Below, one piece after another: positions 18,784 to 29,626 of a stretch of DNA of 34,905 bases. A program made the position numbers and the translations under genes. The notes below the pieces were generated by a model, which did not search any database, had not been told where the DNA came from, and saw only the letters and a list, made by a program, of their open reading frames with translations. How positions within the stretch are numbered: position 1 is the stretch's first letter; each line of letters starts with the position of its first letter. Source of the stretch: Patescibacteria group bacterium UBA6263 (GTDB taxonomy: Bacteria; Patescibacteriota; Gracilibacteria; Absconditabacterales; Absconditicoccaceae); contig DJVF01000007.1 in assembly GCA_002441085.1 (NCBI GenBank), forward strand, positions 1 through 34,905, in the 5' to 3' direction.

Positions 18784-19782
18784 ATGGAAAGTAAAAATAT
18801 TTTCCTCTTTATATGAGAGGAGAAATACTTATTAGACCAAGAACTCAATAGATGGAAAGATTGATTTATTTCCAAGTTTGGGATAAATTCATTTTTTGCT
18901 TATGATAATCAAAACTTCTCATCAGATGAAGTTATTCAGTCTTTGTACGCATGATGATTATTTACTTCCAAAAAAATGATTATAGTCAAATGATTACCCC
19001 TGGATACTTATGAGTCCAACAAAATATCTTCAGAATCTTCAGAGTCCTTTATTCAATATTTCCAGAAAAACTGATCTCAAATCCCAGATGATACTATATT
19101 GATATTTGTTAGCTACAAACCAGATGGTAGATCAGCATTTCTCAAATCTCTAAAATCTACAATAATTCCTACCAATATAAAAGTATTTGACAAACTCAAA
19201 TCTTTTTGACTAAAGGCATTTGTTAGACAACAGCTTGGAGATATTCAAGTACATGAATTAGATATAGAATACTTTCTGATCAAAGTTTGAGATGATTTAT
19301 ATCGTATAGTATATGAATGCCAAAAATTGGTCACTCGATGTCAAATCCAAAATATCAAAACCATAGATCATAATGTCATAGATGAAATCTGTTTTGGTAT
19401 GGTACAAAGCAATACATTTGAATTTTTTGATAATATATTTACAGATCAGTCCAAAACATTGGCTATCATAGACAAAGCTAGAGATGATTGAATCAATCGA
19501 AATCAATTCTCAGGTACTCTTTATCGATGACTCAAAACCTATTTATTTATAATAGATTTATATAGCCAGTGAATTACAGATTCTAAACAGATAGTCAGTA
19601 TAACAAAGTTACATCCATATGTTGTATCCAAAAATCTAAAAAACATAAATCTAATACAAAAAAACTATTCAAAAATCAAAGATTTTTACATCAAACTAAC
19701 TGATCTAAATTTTGATATCAAAACATGAAAATTTCCCGATACATATTTTCGACTATGAATAAAGAAAATAATTTTAGAATAA
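18784..19782 (+). CDS. holA: DNA polymerase III delta subunit
   Basis: 332 aa. The N-terminus FLFYGEEKYLLDQELNRW is the degenerate P-loop region typical of HolA (YGEExyLi), followed by MIIVKGLPL and ILIFVSYKPDGRSAFLKSL. The C-terminal collar region has FEFFDNIFTDQSKTLAIIDKA and LYRGLKTYLFIIDLYSQG, as in delta subunits. Delta is the clamp-loader subunit that opens the sliding clamp; it does not bind ATP, in keeping with the degenerate P-loop. It is the first gene after the divergent gap 18546-18783 and is followed 20 bases later by a small exported protein, perhaps in one operon with the racemase homologue. Confidence 0.85.
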
Positions 19783-19802
19783 AAAATCTAATACAACATA
19801 AT

Positions 19803-20414
19803 ATGAAAAAATATATCAAATTCTCTATATTATCTACAATTATATTATTCTGATTTGCAATGTCTGTTAGTTTTTCTGCTTTTCAAGATAATCTATATTG
19901 TGAACTAACCAAACTATCAGTTAGGATTTATACAAAAAAGACAGATGACACTCTAAGATGTCAGCAATATATTCAATCTTTGGAATATTTGATCAAAAAA
20001 GAGTACCAAGATACTCAAAGAATAGATATATATATATCCAAAAAACAAGATGTTGAATATCGATCCGGAGTTAGAATATCTAAGATTCAAAAAATCAATG
20101 ATCTTCAAAAAATTAGGATGTGAATAATAGAAAGTATAAATGTTTTTGAATCCAATTTTCTCCAAAAATCCCAAGAATATCTACAAAAAAATCTATATCA
20201 ATATCAAAGATCCTTAGAAATCAAGATAGCTCCACTAGCCAAAGTATGAACCTGATACCAGTTTAGCCCATATATTCAGCGTCAGATATATTTAATCACA
20301 TCTCAATTAAAAAATCTACAAGAAATATACTCTGCTACTTCATCACAAGAAATGCTCAAGGCTATAAATAAATATCTTTATTTCAAAAAATTACTTGAAT
20401 GAAAATCTGAATAA
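19803..20414 (+). CDS. Exported or membrane-anchored hypothetical protein
   Basis: 203 aa. Residues 1-27 form a signal peptide or anchor (positive MKKYIK, then a hydrophobic stretch ending FAMSVSFSAF). The rest is mainly helical, rich in Lys, Gln, Tyr and Ile, with two cysteines (YCEL, RCQQY) close enough to form a disulfide. No family recognised. The last 16 bases overlap the start of the glutamate-racemase homologue, so the two are translationally coupled. Conserved-looking glycines such as VGTGYQF are TGA. Confidence 0.7.
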
Positions 20415-21217
20415 TCACATCTTGAAATGACAATCTTACATTGTTTAAATTTTTACATAAATATGATCACGAGTACATTATTTATTATGATTTTTTATAT
20501 CGACCATATGGAGACAAAGACTTTGATTTTATCTCAAATAGAGTAGTAGCAAATATAAAATTTCTCCAAAAATCCTGAGCAGAAAAAATTATTCTTCCTC
20601 CATCACTCGAACTTTATTTCCTTTGCAATCCCAAATTACTTTGACCTTTGACTACTAATATTTTACCTTTATTTCATACATATCTCCATAATTATTGTTT
20701 CCATTATTCATTAGTAGGCAAAATATGAGCATTCTGAGACTTCTCAGATATTCAAGTAATCCAAGATTTATTAGTTCATCAAGCAAAAAGTTATAAACTT
20801 ACAGACCATCAAAAAAATATCAAAAAATTCAATTATCCATTCTCATATCGGACCAAAGAAGTATCGCTCCGAAAATATTATCTTACATCATTATCATATT
20901 CAGATTTTATGGTAAATAAAGTTATCAAATTTGATATGAGATATTTCAAAGATGCAATGGTAGATACGATTATACCACTAAATTATTGATATTTCAATTA
21001 CCAAAATACACTTAGCAAATTTTTTAATTTCAAAAAAATCAGATTTTATAAATTAGAAAAGTTAGAAGAATCTTTTCTTGGTTTAGGGTTAACTTCTGAT
21101 ACTTATTCGATTAGTATATATCACACTTGACCTATAGATTTCTTTACAAGACAAAAAAAATTAGTACGATTACTAGCTAAAGGTAAAAATATAGAAATTA
21201 ATTATAATATTGTATAA
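20399..21217 (+). CDS. Glutamate-racemase homologue lacking both catalytic cysteines
   Basis: 272 aa, the usual length of MurI. The N-terminus MKIGIITSGNDNLTLFKFL parallels MurI (IGvfDSGvGGLtvl), with YYDFLYRPYGDK matching the YlgDxxrxPYGxK block and HTGPIDFFTRQKKLVRLL the C-terminal block. The two catalytic cysteine motifs are gone: ACNTAS is replaced by LPPSLELY, and GCTHyP by a segment around LTSLSYSDF. The first Asp of DSG is Thr. In MurI the two Cys act as acid/base for D-glutamate formation, so this protein is unlikely to be a normal racemase. It may be a pseudoenzyme or have changed chemistry. Family membership is from motif alignment by eye. Confidence 0.7.
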
Positions 21218-21329
21218 AAGTCGCAAAAAGTTGTATAAAAGTTGTAGAATCTTTTCTATTTTTTGCGTGAGACGCTTTACAATTTTATACCATGTTATAC
21301 AATTTTCTGCACAAGGTATTTTGCAATAT

Positions 21330-21491
21330 TTAATCTTCAAAAGCACCAGTAGGGCATATTTCTTTAAGTTCTATTTTTTGTTCCTCGTTTAAATTTTCTC
21401 TTATTATTTTGTCTCCATCATCACCAGATTTTACATAGTTTGTAGTTAGACATATTCAGCATTGTATGCAGTTTTCTTTTACAAATTTCAT
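21330..21491 (-). CDS. Minimal 4Fe-4S ferredoxin
   Basis: 53 aa, complete. It has the CIQCGIC motif (residues 8-14, CxxCxxC) and the distal CPTGAF near the C-terminus, giving four ligands for one cluster. It is acidic and cytoplasmic, with no signal peptide, unlike the lipoprotein ferredoxin at 4043-4384. It serves as a small electron carrier; the partner is unknown. One glycine of the first motif (CGIC) is TGA. The gene stands alone, convergent with the racemase homologue and divergent from hrcA. Confidence 0.88.
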
Positions 21492-21634
21492 TATTTCAAT
21501 TTTAAATAAAATTATAATCAGAATATTCTTTTGATTTTTATATTCAAGCAAAACCTCTTGCTAATCTTTTCTAAATTTATAAAATAACACTAATCATTCA
21601 GACAATGTAACATTTAAACAATGAAACATTCCTT

Positions 21635-22303
21635 ATGAGTTATGATCCCAAATTATTAGCATTACTAGATATTGTAATTGATAATTATATCAACAAATGA
21701 GAACCAGTTGGTTCCAAGTTTTTGCATACTTTACAAGATATAGAATACGCTCCGTCCACACTTAGAAAATATCTAAACATACTCGAAAAATCCTGAATGG
21801 TCTATCAGCCTTACAATAGTTCTGGTAGAGTGCCAACTATAGAGGGACTAAAAATTTATATACAATCTTATATAAGTGAACAAGAGACTCAAAAAGAAAA
21901 AGAGGTACTAGATGCTAGAAAATGAATCAAATATTTGGTAGAAAATATTTGAAGTCTGGTAGATGGTGTGGTGGTTTGATTCTTACAAAATGATGAATAT
22001 TATTATCTTGGTATCAATAATTTGCTCCGTGATGACATGCTAGATGAATATCATGCAACCAAAAGTATAATCAAATTTATAGAAGACAAAAAAGTAGTAA
22101 AGTTTCTGGACAAAAAGATTATCAAAAGATGACATATTTATTATACTTTTATAGAAGATCACGATGTCGTGATTTCAGTATTATTTACCAAAATACTTAT
22201 AAATGATTATGATTGTATCATTAGTATAGTTTGACCAACTAGAGTAGATTACAAAAAGAATGTTTCTATACTACGCAAAATAGTTCAAACAATCCAAACA
22301 TAG
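21635..22303 (+). CDS. hrcA: Heat-inducible repressor HrcA, short form
   Basis: 222 aa against about 340 in typical HrcA. The N-terminal winged-helix part is clear: DIVIDNYINKGEPVGSKFL, APSTLRKYLNILEKSGMV, QPYNSSGRVPTIEGLKIYI. A shortened GAF-like C-terminal half follows (SLVDGVVVGFLQNDEYYYLG ... DCIISIVGPTRVDYKKNVSILRKIVQTI). HrcA binds CIRCE operators upstream of chaperone genes. No GrpE, DnaK or CIRCE-like inverted repeat is visible in this window, although the next genes are on the same strand. Start chosen at 21635, the first ATG giving the MSYDPKLLALLD start. The missing insert is probably a lineage reduction rather than a truncation, since both ends match. Confidence 0.85.
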
Positions 22304-22331
22304 ACTTTACAAAATTTATAGACAGCTATTT

Positions 22332-22793
22332 ATGCAAAATAATAATGAAAATCTTGAAAAAAATTCTGATCTTTGATCAAACAATCCTGAAAATATCAAG
22401 GATAAAGACCAACTCAAAGAATCCTTTTCCAAATTGGAAAGAGAGTTACGCGATCAACTAAATAAGTTGAAAGCACAAATCAAAGAGTGACATGAAAATC
22501 AAGAAGATCTACTCAGGATAAAAGATATAGAAAAACAGATAAACAACATCAATGAAAAAATCGATAGAGAAAAAACTATTGAACAAACTACTTGATGAGA
22601 ATGAGATATAAGTACCATTAAGGAGCTGAAAATCGTTAAACAAATAGATGCTCGGTTGGCCAAAAATCCTTGAGAAGCCAACCAATGAAGGGCTCAGTCA
22701 GCATTCAAATTATTAAATGATATTCATTGAAAATTGGATCCCAATTTGATAGCGAGATTCTCTCAATGGATTATCAGACAGCTTACAAAATAA
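22332..22793 (+). CDS. Coiled-coil hypothetical protein
   Basis: 153 aa. The first 25 residues are Asn-rich and disordered, then a charged coiled coil follows (residues ~28-92, e.g. KLERELRDQLNKLKAQIKEG and DIEKQINNINEKIDREK), then a compact C-terminal part (IVKQIDARLAKNPGEANQG, SAFKLLNDIHGKLDPNL). Its place after hrcA suggested GrpE, but no GrpE C-terminal domain is present. There is no signal peptide. It lies 28 bases after hrcA and 23 before the Nudix gene, so it is probably in the same transcript. Confidence 0.7.
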
Positions 22794-22816
22794 TATTTTA
22801 TATATTTATACAAATT

Positions 22817-23320
22817 ATGTGAGAAATTGTGCAGAGTGCATGAGGTATCGTTTATTATTTAGACTCAAATTGAGAACCTAAATATTTGATTATCAAGAGA
22901 CATGCTCTCTCTGGTAAGATTGAATGGGTAGCTCCCAAATGAAAACTTAAACAATGAGAAGAGATGCAAACCACAGCACTTAGAGAGGTTAGTGAGGAGA
23001 CTTGAATCCCTCTCAATCAAATGAAAATGAAACAAAGAATTTGAACCACTTCTCTTAGAAGTAGTGAAACCAAAAAATGACAACTTGATAAGGATGTGAC
23101 ATACTTTCTAGTTCAATATTATGGTAATCCAGAAGACGTAAATATTATTCAGTGAGAATGATATATTGGAAATCACAAATGGGCTACTATAACTGAAATA
23201 CTTTCATTAGTTTATTATGAGGATATTAGAGAACTATTTAGAAAAACATATTTGATTATCAAAGAACACAAAAAAAATTCTGACATCAAAAAAGAATTTA
23301 TGAATAAATTGGATTTGTAG
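22817..23320 (+). CDS. Nudix hydrolase
   Basis: 167 aa. The Nudix box is complete: G-K-L-K-Q-G-E-E-M, then TTALREVSEETGI, fitting GX5EX7REUXEEXGU with all metal-binding glutamates. The N-terminus MGEIVQSAGGIVYYLDSNGE is the usual first strand pair. The class hydrolyses nucleoside diphosphates linked to another moiety; the substrate (Ap4A, oxidised nucleotide, dinucleotide) is not evident. Several glycines in the box (KGKL, KQGEE, ETGI) are TGA. Same strand and close spacing with the genes before it. Confidence 0.92.
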
Positions 23321-23402
23321 ATTTTTGTTGAATTTACAATCTATTTCAATAAATTATAATTAATCTTGCTATATAAGTATTTTATCCAATAAAATTATAT
23401 TT

Positions 23403-23723
23403 ATGATACAAAGACCAACCATCTCACACAAATTTTATAATATACCAGAAAATGAAAAAAAAATTATTATAGATATTGTAGAGAAGAATATTGATGGTAA
23501 AATGGATTCTTATTTACAAAAAATTTATGCTAACAAACATACTGCAGAGGTTAGGATAGAATATAAAATATCTCAAAACAAAAAAAAGAAATATGAAGCT
23601 AATTTTAATTTTTTCTATGATGGTAAATTATTCCCTTACAATAGTTCAGTTGGATTCAAATATGTACAAGATTTGGTTAATCATGCTTTTAAGCGTTTCA
23701 AAGAACAATTATCCAAAGATTAA
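23403..23723 (+). CDS. Ribosome hibernation factor-like protein (HPF/RaiA short form), tentative
   Basis: 106 aa. The pattern of an alternating core (HTAEVRIEYKIS, KKYEANFNFFYDGKLFPYN) and a final helix DLVNHAFKRFKEQLSK is like the S30AE domain of HPF/YfiA, which binds the 30S decoding region in resting cells. Length fits the short HPF form. The resemblance is by eye and moderate. Three glycines, all GGN, too few to judge code use. GreA follows 29 bases downstream. Confidence 0.55.
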   Translation: MIQRPTISHKFYNIPENEKKIIIDIVEKNIDGKMDSYLQKIYANKHTAEVRIEYKISQNKKKKYEANFNFFYDGKLFPYNSSVGFKYVQDLVNHAFKRFKEQLSKD

Positions 23724-23752
23724 TATAAAAATTTATCCTTTTAAAACTCCCA

Positions 23753-24229
23753 ATGACAAAGAAAAAAAACTATATTACCAGAGAATGATATGAAAATTTA
23801 ATCCAAGAATTAGATGATCTCAAAAAAAATAAATTACCCCAAGTCTTAGAAAGATTGTGAGAAGCCAAAGCTATGTGAGATCTTTCAGAAAACTTTGAAT
23901 ACAAATCTGCAATGGAAGATAAGGATTTTATAAATTCTAGAATATTAGAGATAGAGGAGTTGATAGAAAATGTAGAAATTATCAAATCAGAATCCAAAAA
24001 ATGAGAAAGTGCCGTAGATTTTGGATCCAAGGTTACTGTACAAATAGAGTGAGAAGATCCATGTACTGTAATAATAGTAGGTACTTGAGAAGTATCTTTG
24101 GACGAAAGCTTGAGAATATCTTTTGATTCTCCTCTAGGATCTGTGATTAGATGAAAAAAGAAATGAGAAGAAGTCAAAATGAGACTACAAACAGGTAGAA
24201 AATCAGTAAAAATACTAGATGTAAAATAA
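23753..24229 (+). CDS. greA: Transcription elongation factor GreA
   Basis: 158 aa, exactly the usual GreA length. The N-terminal coiled coil begins YITREGYENLIQELDDLKK and carries GDLSENFEYKSAMEDKDFI, with the acidic tip residues (D and E) that place Mg2+ in the RNA polymerase secondary channel. The C-terminal FKBP-like domain has DFGSKVTVQIEGEDPCTVIIVG and SPLGSVIRGKKKGEEV. GreA stimulates cleavage of backtracked transcripts. TGA encodes the conserved glycines in GYENL, MGDLSEN and IRGKKKGEE. It is followed by a clear terminator, so it ends the hrcA-nudix-greA block. Confidence 0.96.
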
Positions 24230-24253
24230 AACTATTTTTTCTTTGATATATTG

Positions 24254-24279
24254 GTCCATCTTTTGATGGACTTTTTTTA
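24254..24279 (+). terminator. Intrinsic terminator after greA
   Basis: The stem GTCCATC / GATGGAC with a four-base loop (TTTT) is followed by seven T. It lies 24 bases past the greA stop, on the plus strand. Confidence 0.92.
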
Positions 24280-24397
24280 AAGACATATTTTGATATATAA
24301 TAATAGTTTTGTAATAAGTTTTGTTTGATTTTTTATATAAGTTTATTATAAGTCTACAATAGATTTGTATAATCTTTATTTGTATATAATATTATAT

Positions 24398-24916
24398 ATG
24401 AATACGTCTCAAATATATCTCAAAAAACTTAGCAAAAACTTGATAATATTTTTCTTATCTATAATTTTTGCATTCATTTTGTTTTTTCTTAGTCAAGATA
24501 GTACTATATTTCAAGCTAGTATATTATGAATTCAAGATATTGAGAAAATACAAGAAAATCAACGAGATATTGCTTACAAAGACTCTGATTGAGTTCTAGA
24601 TATTTTTGTTTCAGATGTTTTTTTACAACAAAATTATTCTAGTATTGATATCACAATATTATATGATTATCAAAATTTGATCCTAAATACTCAAGACATA
24701 CAATCTCCCAAAGATTACACAACAAGCTATAATCAATCATGACTAGTTTCTTTTTCTTTTTATGATTTACAAAATATAAATTCCCAAGAAAGTCTTTTGA
24801 TAATTCCTTTTAGTTGATCTATGAATAATATATTGATCAGCAATGCTACAGCTTCCAAATGATCAGAAGAATATAGTCTTTCTATAGGTAATTTATCTGA
24901 ATATACTCAACATTAG
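24398..24916 (+). CDS. Membrane-anchored extracytoplasmic protein, unknown
   Basis: 172 aa. A basic N-terminus (YLKKLSKN) and a hydrophobic segment at residues ~15-35 (IIFFLSIIFAFILFFLS) form an uncleaved anchor or signal. The rest is beta-rich, with evenly spaced strands (DIFVSDVFLQQN, DITILYDYQNLIL, LVSFSFYDL, SLLIIPFSG), resembling a cohesin- or Ig-like sandwich fold, though no family can be named. A 168-base gap with the greA terminator precedes it. It ends 33 bases before the next surface protein gene, so they are likely co-expressed. Confidence 0.7.
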
Positions 24917-24949
24917 TTATTACAAATATTTTATAATTAAAATATACAT

Positions 24950-26587
24950 ATGAGTAAATTTTTACCAAGAAAGCTATTCTCAAATATTATATTTTATATT
25001 ATGCTAATTTCTTTCTGATTTTTTTCTTATGTCTTGGCTCAATCTCCCAATGCATTTATAGTAGAAGTTCAACCAAGTTCTTTTGAGGTCAATCAGGCTG
25101 TAGATATTGTAATCAAAGCTGTAAATAATTGAGAAATTATAAAAACTTATAATTGAGATGTATTTATAGAAGTAGACTGAGATATCGATCCTCAAAATGA
25201 ATATGTAGTACCTAGTGAGGGTTTATATACCTTTGTACCACAAGATCAATGAATAAAAGTTTTCTCCAAATGATTGTTGATCAAAAAAGCATGAACATTC
25301 AAATTAAAAATATCTGATATCACAGATGAGAGTATAAAATGAGAAGCAACTATAATTGTAGGTAAACCATGATGAACAGATATTGAAAAAATTCAGATTA
25401 CATCTCCGGTAGCTTGAGTTACAGAAAGAAATAGTGTGGTAAATGCTTTTTGAATTAGCACTAATCTGCCAAATTCTCCAATATTGTATTATTTAAATGA
25501 TCTGTTGGTTCAACAATGAATCACTGATACTGTTTGAAATTTCAATGCATATCTTACTTGAGTCAGAGAGTGACAAAATATTTTAAAAGTAAAAATAGTA
25601 GATTCTCTAAATTCTGTTATATGAGAGTCTGATCAAATAAGTTTCAACTATCAGCCAATAACAGACGAAACTTTTCAGTGAATAGAAATACTCCCACTAT
25701 CAAATATCAAACAATGAGATAGAGTTATATTCAATGTAAAAACCAAGGAATCTATATCTTCAGTTACATTAAAACTAAACGATAACAAAACCTATCCTAT
25801 GGATGTAGTTACTGTTTGACAGTTTTCCAAAACCGTAAATATAGAATCAGAATGAGATATTAGAGTTTGATTGGAGATTATAGATGAATGAAACAAAAAA
25901 ACATATGAAGATATACAAATATTAACTGTATCTCAATGAACAGTAATCAAAAATGTTAAATTTTTTACAGATTTGACTGATCAAAGTTTGCTTACTGTCA
26001 AATGGGAAGTAGTCTGATTATATCCTACAAAATTTAAAATCGAATATTGACTTGCAAATAATTTATTAGGCAACTCAGTAAATGTAGATACAAATGAATT
26101 GATTATAGAAAATATAAATCAAAATCTACCTTATTATTTCAAAATCACACCATTAAATCCTGACCTTACTCCTATTTGAACATCTTCAGAAGTCATAAAA
26201 TATGATCCTAATTGACCAACTTGTACCGTCCAAAATATATTAATCCTAGACGAAAAAATATGAGATAAATATTACTTAACTTGGACAGGAGTAGAAAATG
26301 TAGATAAATATGTAATATATAGATCTGAGTTTGAAACTTCCGATCTTTCTCAAATGAAAAAAGTTTGAGAAACTACAGATACTAGATTTGAATATCCTTT
26401 CAATAAATTTTCCAAGACTGATGAATATGCATTTTATGTAGTGCAAGCAATCTGCAAAGATGGTACAGAATTAAAAATAGATAATGTCAAAAAAGTCCAA
26501 GTATGACCAGTAGAAAATATGCTAGTTATATTGGTTTTTAGTATATTCTTTTACAGTGTATATAGATTATATCAATACTGAAAATAA
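24950..26587 (+). CDS. Multi-domain Ig/FN3-like surface protein with C-terminal membrane helix
   Basis: 545 aa. The signal peptide is residues ~1-28 (FSNIIFYIMLISFGFFSYVL, then AQS). About five beta-sandwich-like modules follow; one region (KVKFFTDLTDQSLLTVKWEV, PYYFKITPLNPD) and another (KYYLTWTGVENVDKYVIYRS, YAFYVVQAICKDG) look like fibronectin type III. A C-terminal hydrophobic helix (MLVILVFSIFFYSVYRLYQY) anchors it in the membrane, with the bulk outside. It is probably a surface or envelope structural protein acting with the previous gene product; function unknown. Many glycines are TGA. Confidence 0.75.
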
Positions 26588-26616
26588 AAATTTTAAATAC
26601 TCTATCATTTTTACAT

Positions 26617-29532
26617 ATGAAAGATTTCCCCAAAAAATATAATTATAATATTGTAGAAAAAGAAATACAAGAAAAAAACAAAAAAAAACAATCAGACCAA
26701 TCAGCAAAGAATCTTTCTTATATGTTTTCTAGTCCTATCCCTATATCTGAACAATTACATTTATGAAATATATTCTCAATAGTATATTACGATGTACTTA
26801 CAAAATTTCTAGATATTACTTGAAAAAATATTCATGGTGTTATAGGCTTTTATAAGCCATCTCAATTCAAATCTAACAAGATATCACAGATAGAAAAATT
26901 TAATCATAAATTACTTTTTAATAAACAAAAAATAAATCAAAAACAGATTAATCATTCATGAAACTATTCATCATTTGATAATTATTCTACTATAAACGAA
27001 GATTATATAAACAATATTCGTCAAATATTTATAGATTTTTACAAAAAGTGAATTATATATGAAGATAAAAAAATTGTTTATTGGAGCAATCAATATCAAT
27101 CCGTTATATGAAATGATGACGTAGAACAAAAAATGATTCATTGAAAAAAATATAATATTAGATATTTTATAGAAACAAAAAATGACTCTATAATAATATC
27201 TACCACCAATCCTGAAACTATTTTTTCTGATTCTGCTTTTTTAGTACATCCCAATGATAAAAGATACAAAAAGTTTATTTGAAGTAATGTTCTTATTCCA
27301 ATCATAAACAAGCCTATACCTATCATTGCAGATGATAGCGTCGATACTATGCTAAACAACGGCATCGTAAGAGTCACTCCTAGTCATGATTTTGTTTGAT
27401 TACAATTAGCTCAAAAACATAAATTACCAACCAATATATGATCTATTGATGATAAATGATGTTTTACTCATATTGCATGAATATTTGCAAACAAAAAAGT
27501 AGAAGATTTTTTTGATAACATCATACAATATCTAGATGATATATCCAATCTAAATGGTATAGTCGATTTTGATTATACTATTCCTGTATTCAAAAAAACT
27601 TGAGAAAAACTAATTCTTTTGCAAAAGAAACAGCGATTCATAAATATATCAGACGATCAGAAACAAAATATAATTCAATCTATAAATAACTCTGTTCCCA
27701 AAATCATTTCCCAAGATTATTTGGAGTGTATAATGGATTGAATCAACAATGCTGATACTCGATGTATTTCTAGACAATATAATTCTGGTCAAGCTATACC
27801 AGTACGAGAAAATACTAGATGATCAACATATATTGTTGATGAAATTGATATAGTAGAAAGATTGATTAAAACTAGAAAAACTAGAAAAGTTATTTTGAGT
27901 CTAATTATTTTCAATCTTATATTAGATTGACATATATCTCTGGAATTTTCTATAGATAAACTAGTAGATGTGCTTTTTTCCAAGACTTTACAATCAGATC
28001 AAAGGATAATCGATTATTATATCCAAAAATTACAGTCCAAATTAGATTCCAATCCTAAAACCAAAAAATATTTAAGCGAAATCAAAGAACTAAAAAAAAT
28101 TACAGATATAATAGATATGACTAGAAAAAGTAGTTTTGAAAAAATTCAATTGTTATTGGATATGTTAAAAAAGTCTTATCTTATAGACAACGTCCAAGAA
28201 AATTATATATTCAATTTATCTATTTTATTTGAAGATAGGTACAAAATCTGATTACAAAAGTCTGTTTTCGATACATCTTTTTTACGTTCTTTGTGGACTA
28301 TATACTATTTATGAATAAACAAATCTAATAAACATTGATCTATACTTTGTACTTGATTAGACAATATAGATCGAGTAATCAAGACTTTTATTATAAATAT
28401 GTACTTTTATGATAAATTACCTTTTAGCGACGTCTATATCCATCAACTAATTCTAAACGAAAAATTAAATAATATTTCTGACTTAGATAAGATGGTTTTT
28501 GATACTAGAGATATATTCAAGATCAATGGCAAGGATTCGTTTAGATTATCTTTTATAATCAATTGAAAAGATGATAATTTCAGATACTCTGTATCTAATC
28601 TAAAAGATTCATCTAGATTCCTCGATAAGCTTTGGAATGCATCTAGATTTATTTTTAAAAATTTTGTAAATCATAAAAAGAAATTAAATATTTCAACACT
28701 CAAAAAAGAAATAGAAAAAAATTCTGATATTCTTCATGAAACAGACTTTTGGATTATACATATATTCAAAGATCTTTTGATGCAGATAGACTCCAATATA
28801 TCACAATGAACTATTGTAAGTTTGGGTGATAAAGTTGTAAATATTACTAAAAAATACTTCTGTGATCGATATTTAGAAATTATTAAAGAAAATCAAACTC
28901 CCCAAACCCCCAGTGTAGTTATCTATCATCTTATGATTATATTAAAATTACTATATCCATATACTCCACATATATCCCAAAAAATAGTTAATATCTTTGG
29001 TTTGGATATAGATGATTTAGATATATCTTTATTCAATTTAAATACAGACAATATACACAAAAATTACAAGGTGCATCTATTTTTTGATATAATGGACAAG
29101 ATAGTTGAAATCAGAGAAAATAATTGTCTCAAGCAACACGAATCCATAGATATATTTTTACAAGCCAATACAGACTTCATAGAACTCATAGAAAATTATG
29201 AAGTTTTATTAAAAAAGTTATTAAGAATAAATAATATTGAATATATTAGGCCTCATCAAGCTTTACCTAGTTGATATACAATAGATAGTGTAATCAATAT
29301 TACTCTATGAGTCAAAACCAAGAAAGTATGCTCTGAAAAAGAATATCTAAATCAATTAAAATCTGAAATGGAAGATAAAGAATATCATTTACAGAATATT
29401 AGGAATATGTTGTCCTCATACTCCTCAAGCAATAAAGAAGATAAGCTCAGAAAAGAGAAAGAAATGAAAAAATTAAAGAAAGAGATTTTAGAGATAGAAT
29501 ACAAGATAAATAAAATCAAAATGCTTAAATAA
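26617..29532 (+). CDS. Divergent valyl-tRNA synthetase-like protein, KMSKS lost
   Basis: 971 aa, full ValRS length and domain order. The HIGH region reads ISEQLHLGN (residues 43-51); the following GxDHAGIA block is GFYKPSQF. The editing (CP1) domain is better kept: STTNPETIFSDSAFLVHP near residue 195, IPIIADDSVD, VRVTPSHDF. Then come CISRQYNSGQAIPV, DTSFLRSLW, PFSDVYIHQLIL and KLWNASRFIF, all ValRS landmarks. The KMSKS loop is replaced by DKMVFDTRD near residue 624. The C-terminus has the ValRS coiled-coil arm. HLGN occurs in some class I enzymes, but loss of KMSKS and of the DHAGIA block argues against normal aminoacylation. It may be an editing-type paralogue, or this lineage's only, extreme ValRS; I cannot tell from one window. 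Confidence 0.8.
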
Positions 29533-29572
29533 CTTTCAATTTATTAGTTTATCTATTTTGAATTCTTTTATA

Positions 29573-29602
29573 AAAAAAACAACACTTATGTGTTGTTTTT
29601 TT
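29573..29602. terminator. Bidirectional intrinsic terminator
   Basis: The stem AAACAACAC / GTGTTGTTT with loop TTAT is flanked by an A-run on the left and a T-run on the right. It serves both the ValRS-like gene (plus) and the convergent DsbA-like gene (minus). Confidence 0.92.
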
Positions 29603-29626
29603 AATTATTTAATTGTTATTGTATAA

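Noticed and set aside
21218..21329. Inverted-repeat-rich spacer as a regulatory RNA
   Set aside because: GTTGTATAAAA/TTTTATAC-type repeats are present but the pairing is imperfect and the region is a short convergent spacer; I see no more than a possible weak terminator.
22332..22793. GrpE after hrcA
   Set aside because: The product has a coiled coil but lacks the GrpE C-terminal beta domain and its conserved residues.
23770..24177. Minus-strand ORF of about 135 codons
   Set aside because: It is the exact antisense shadow of greA.
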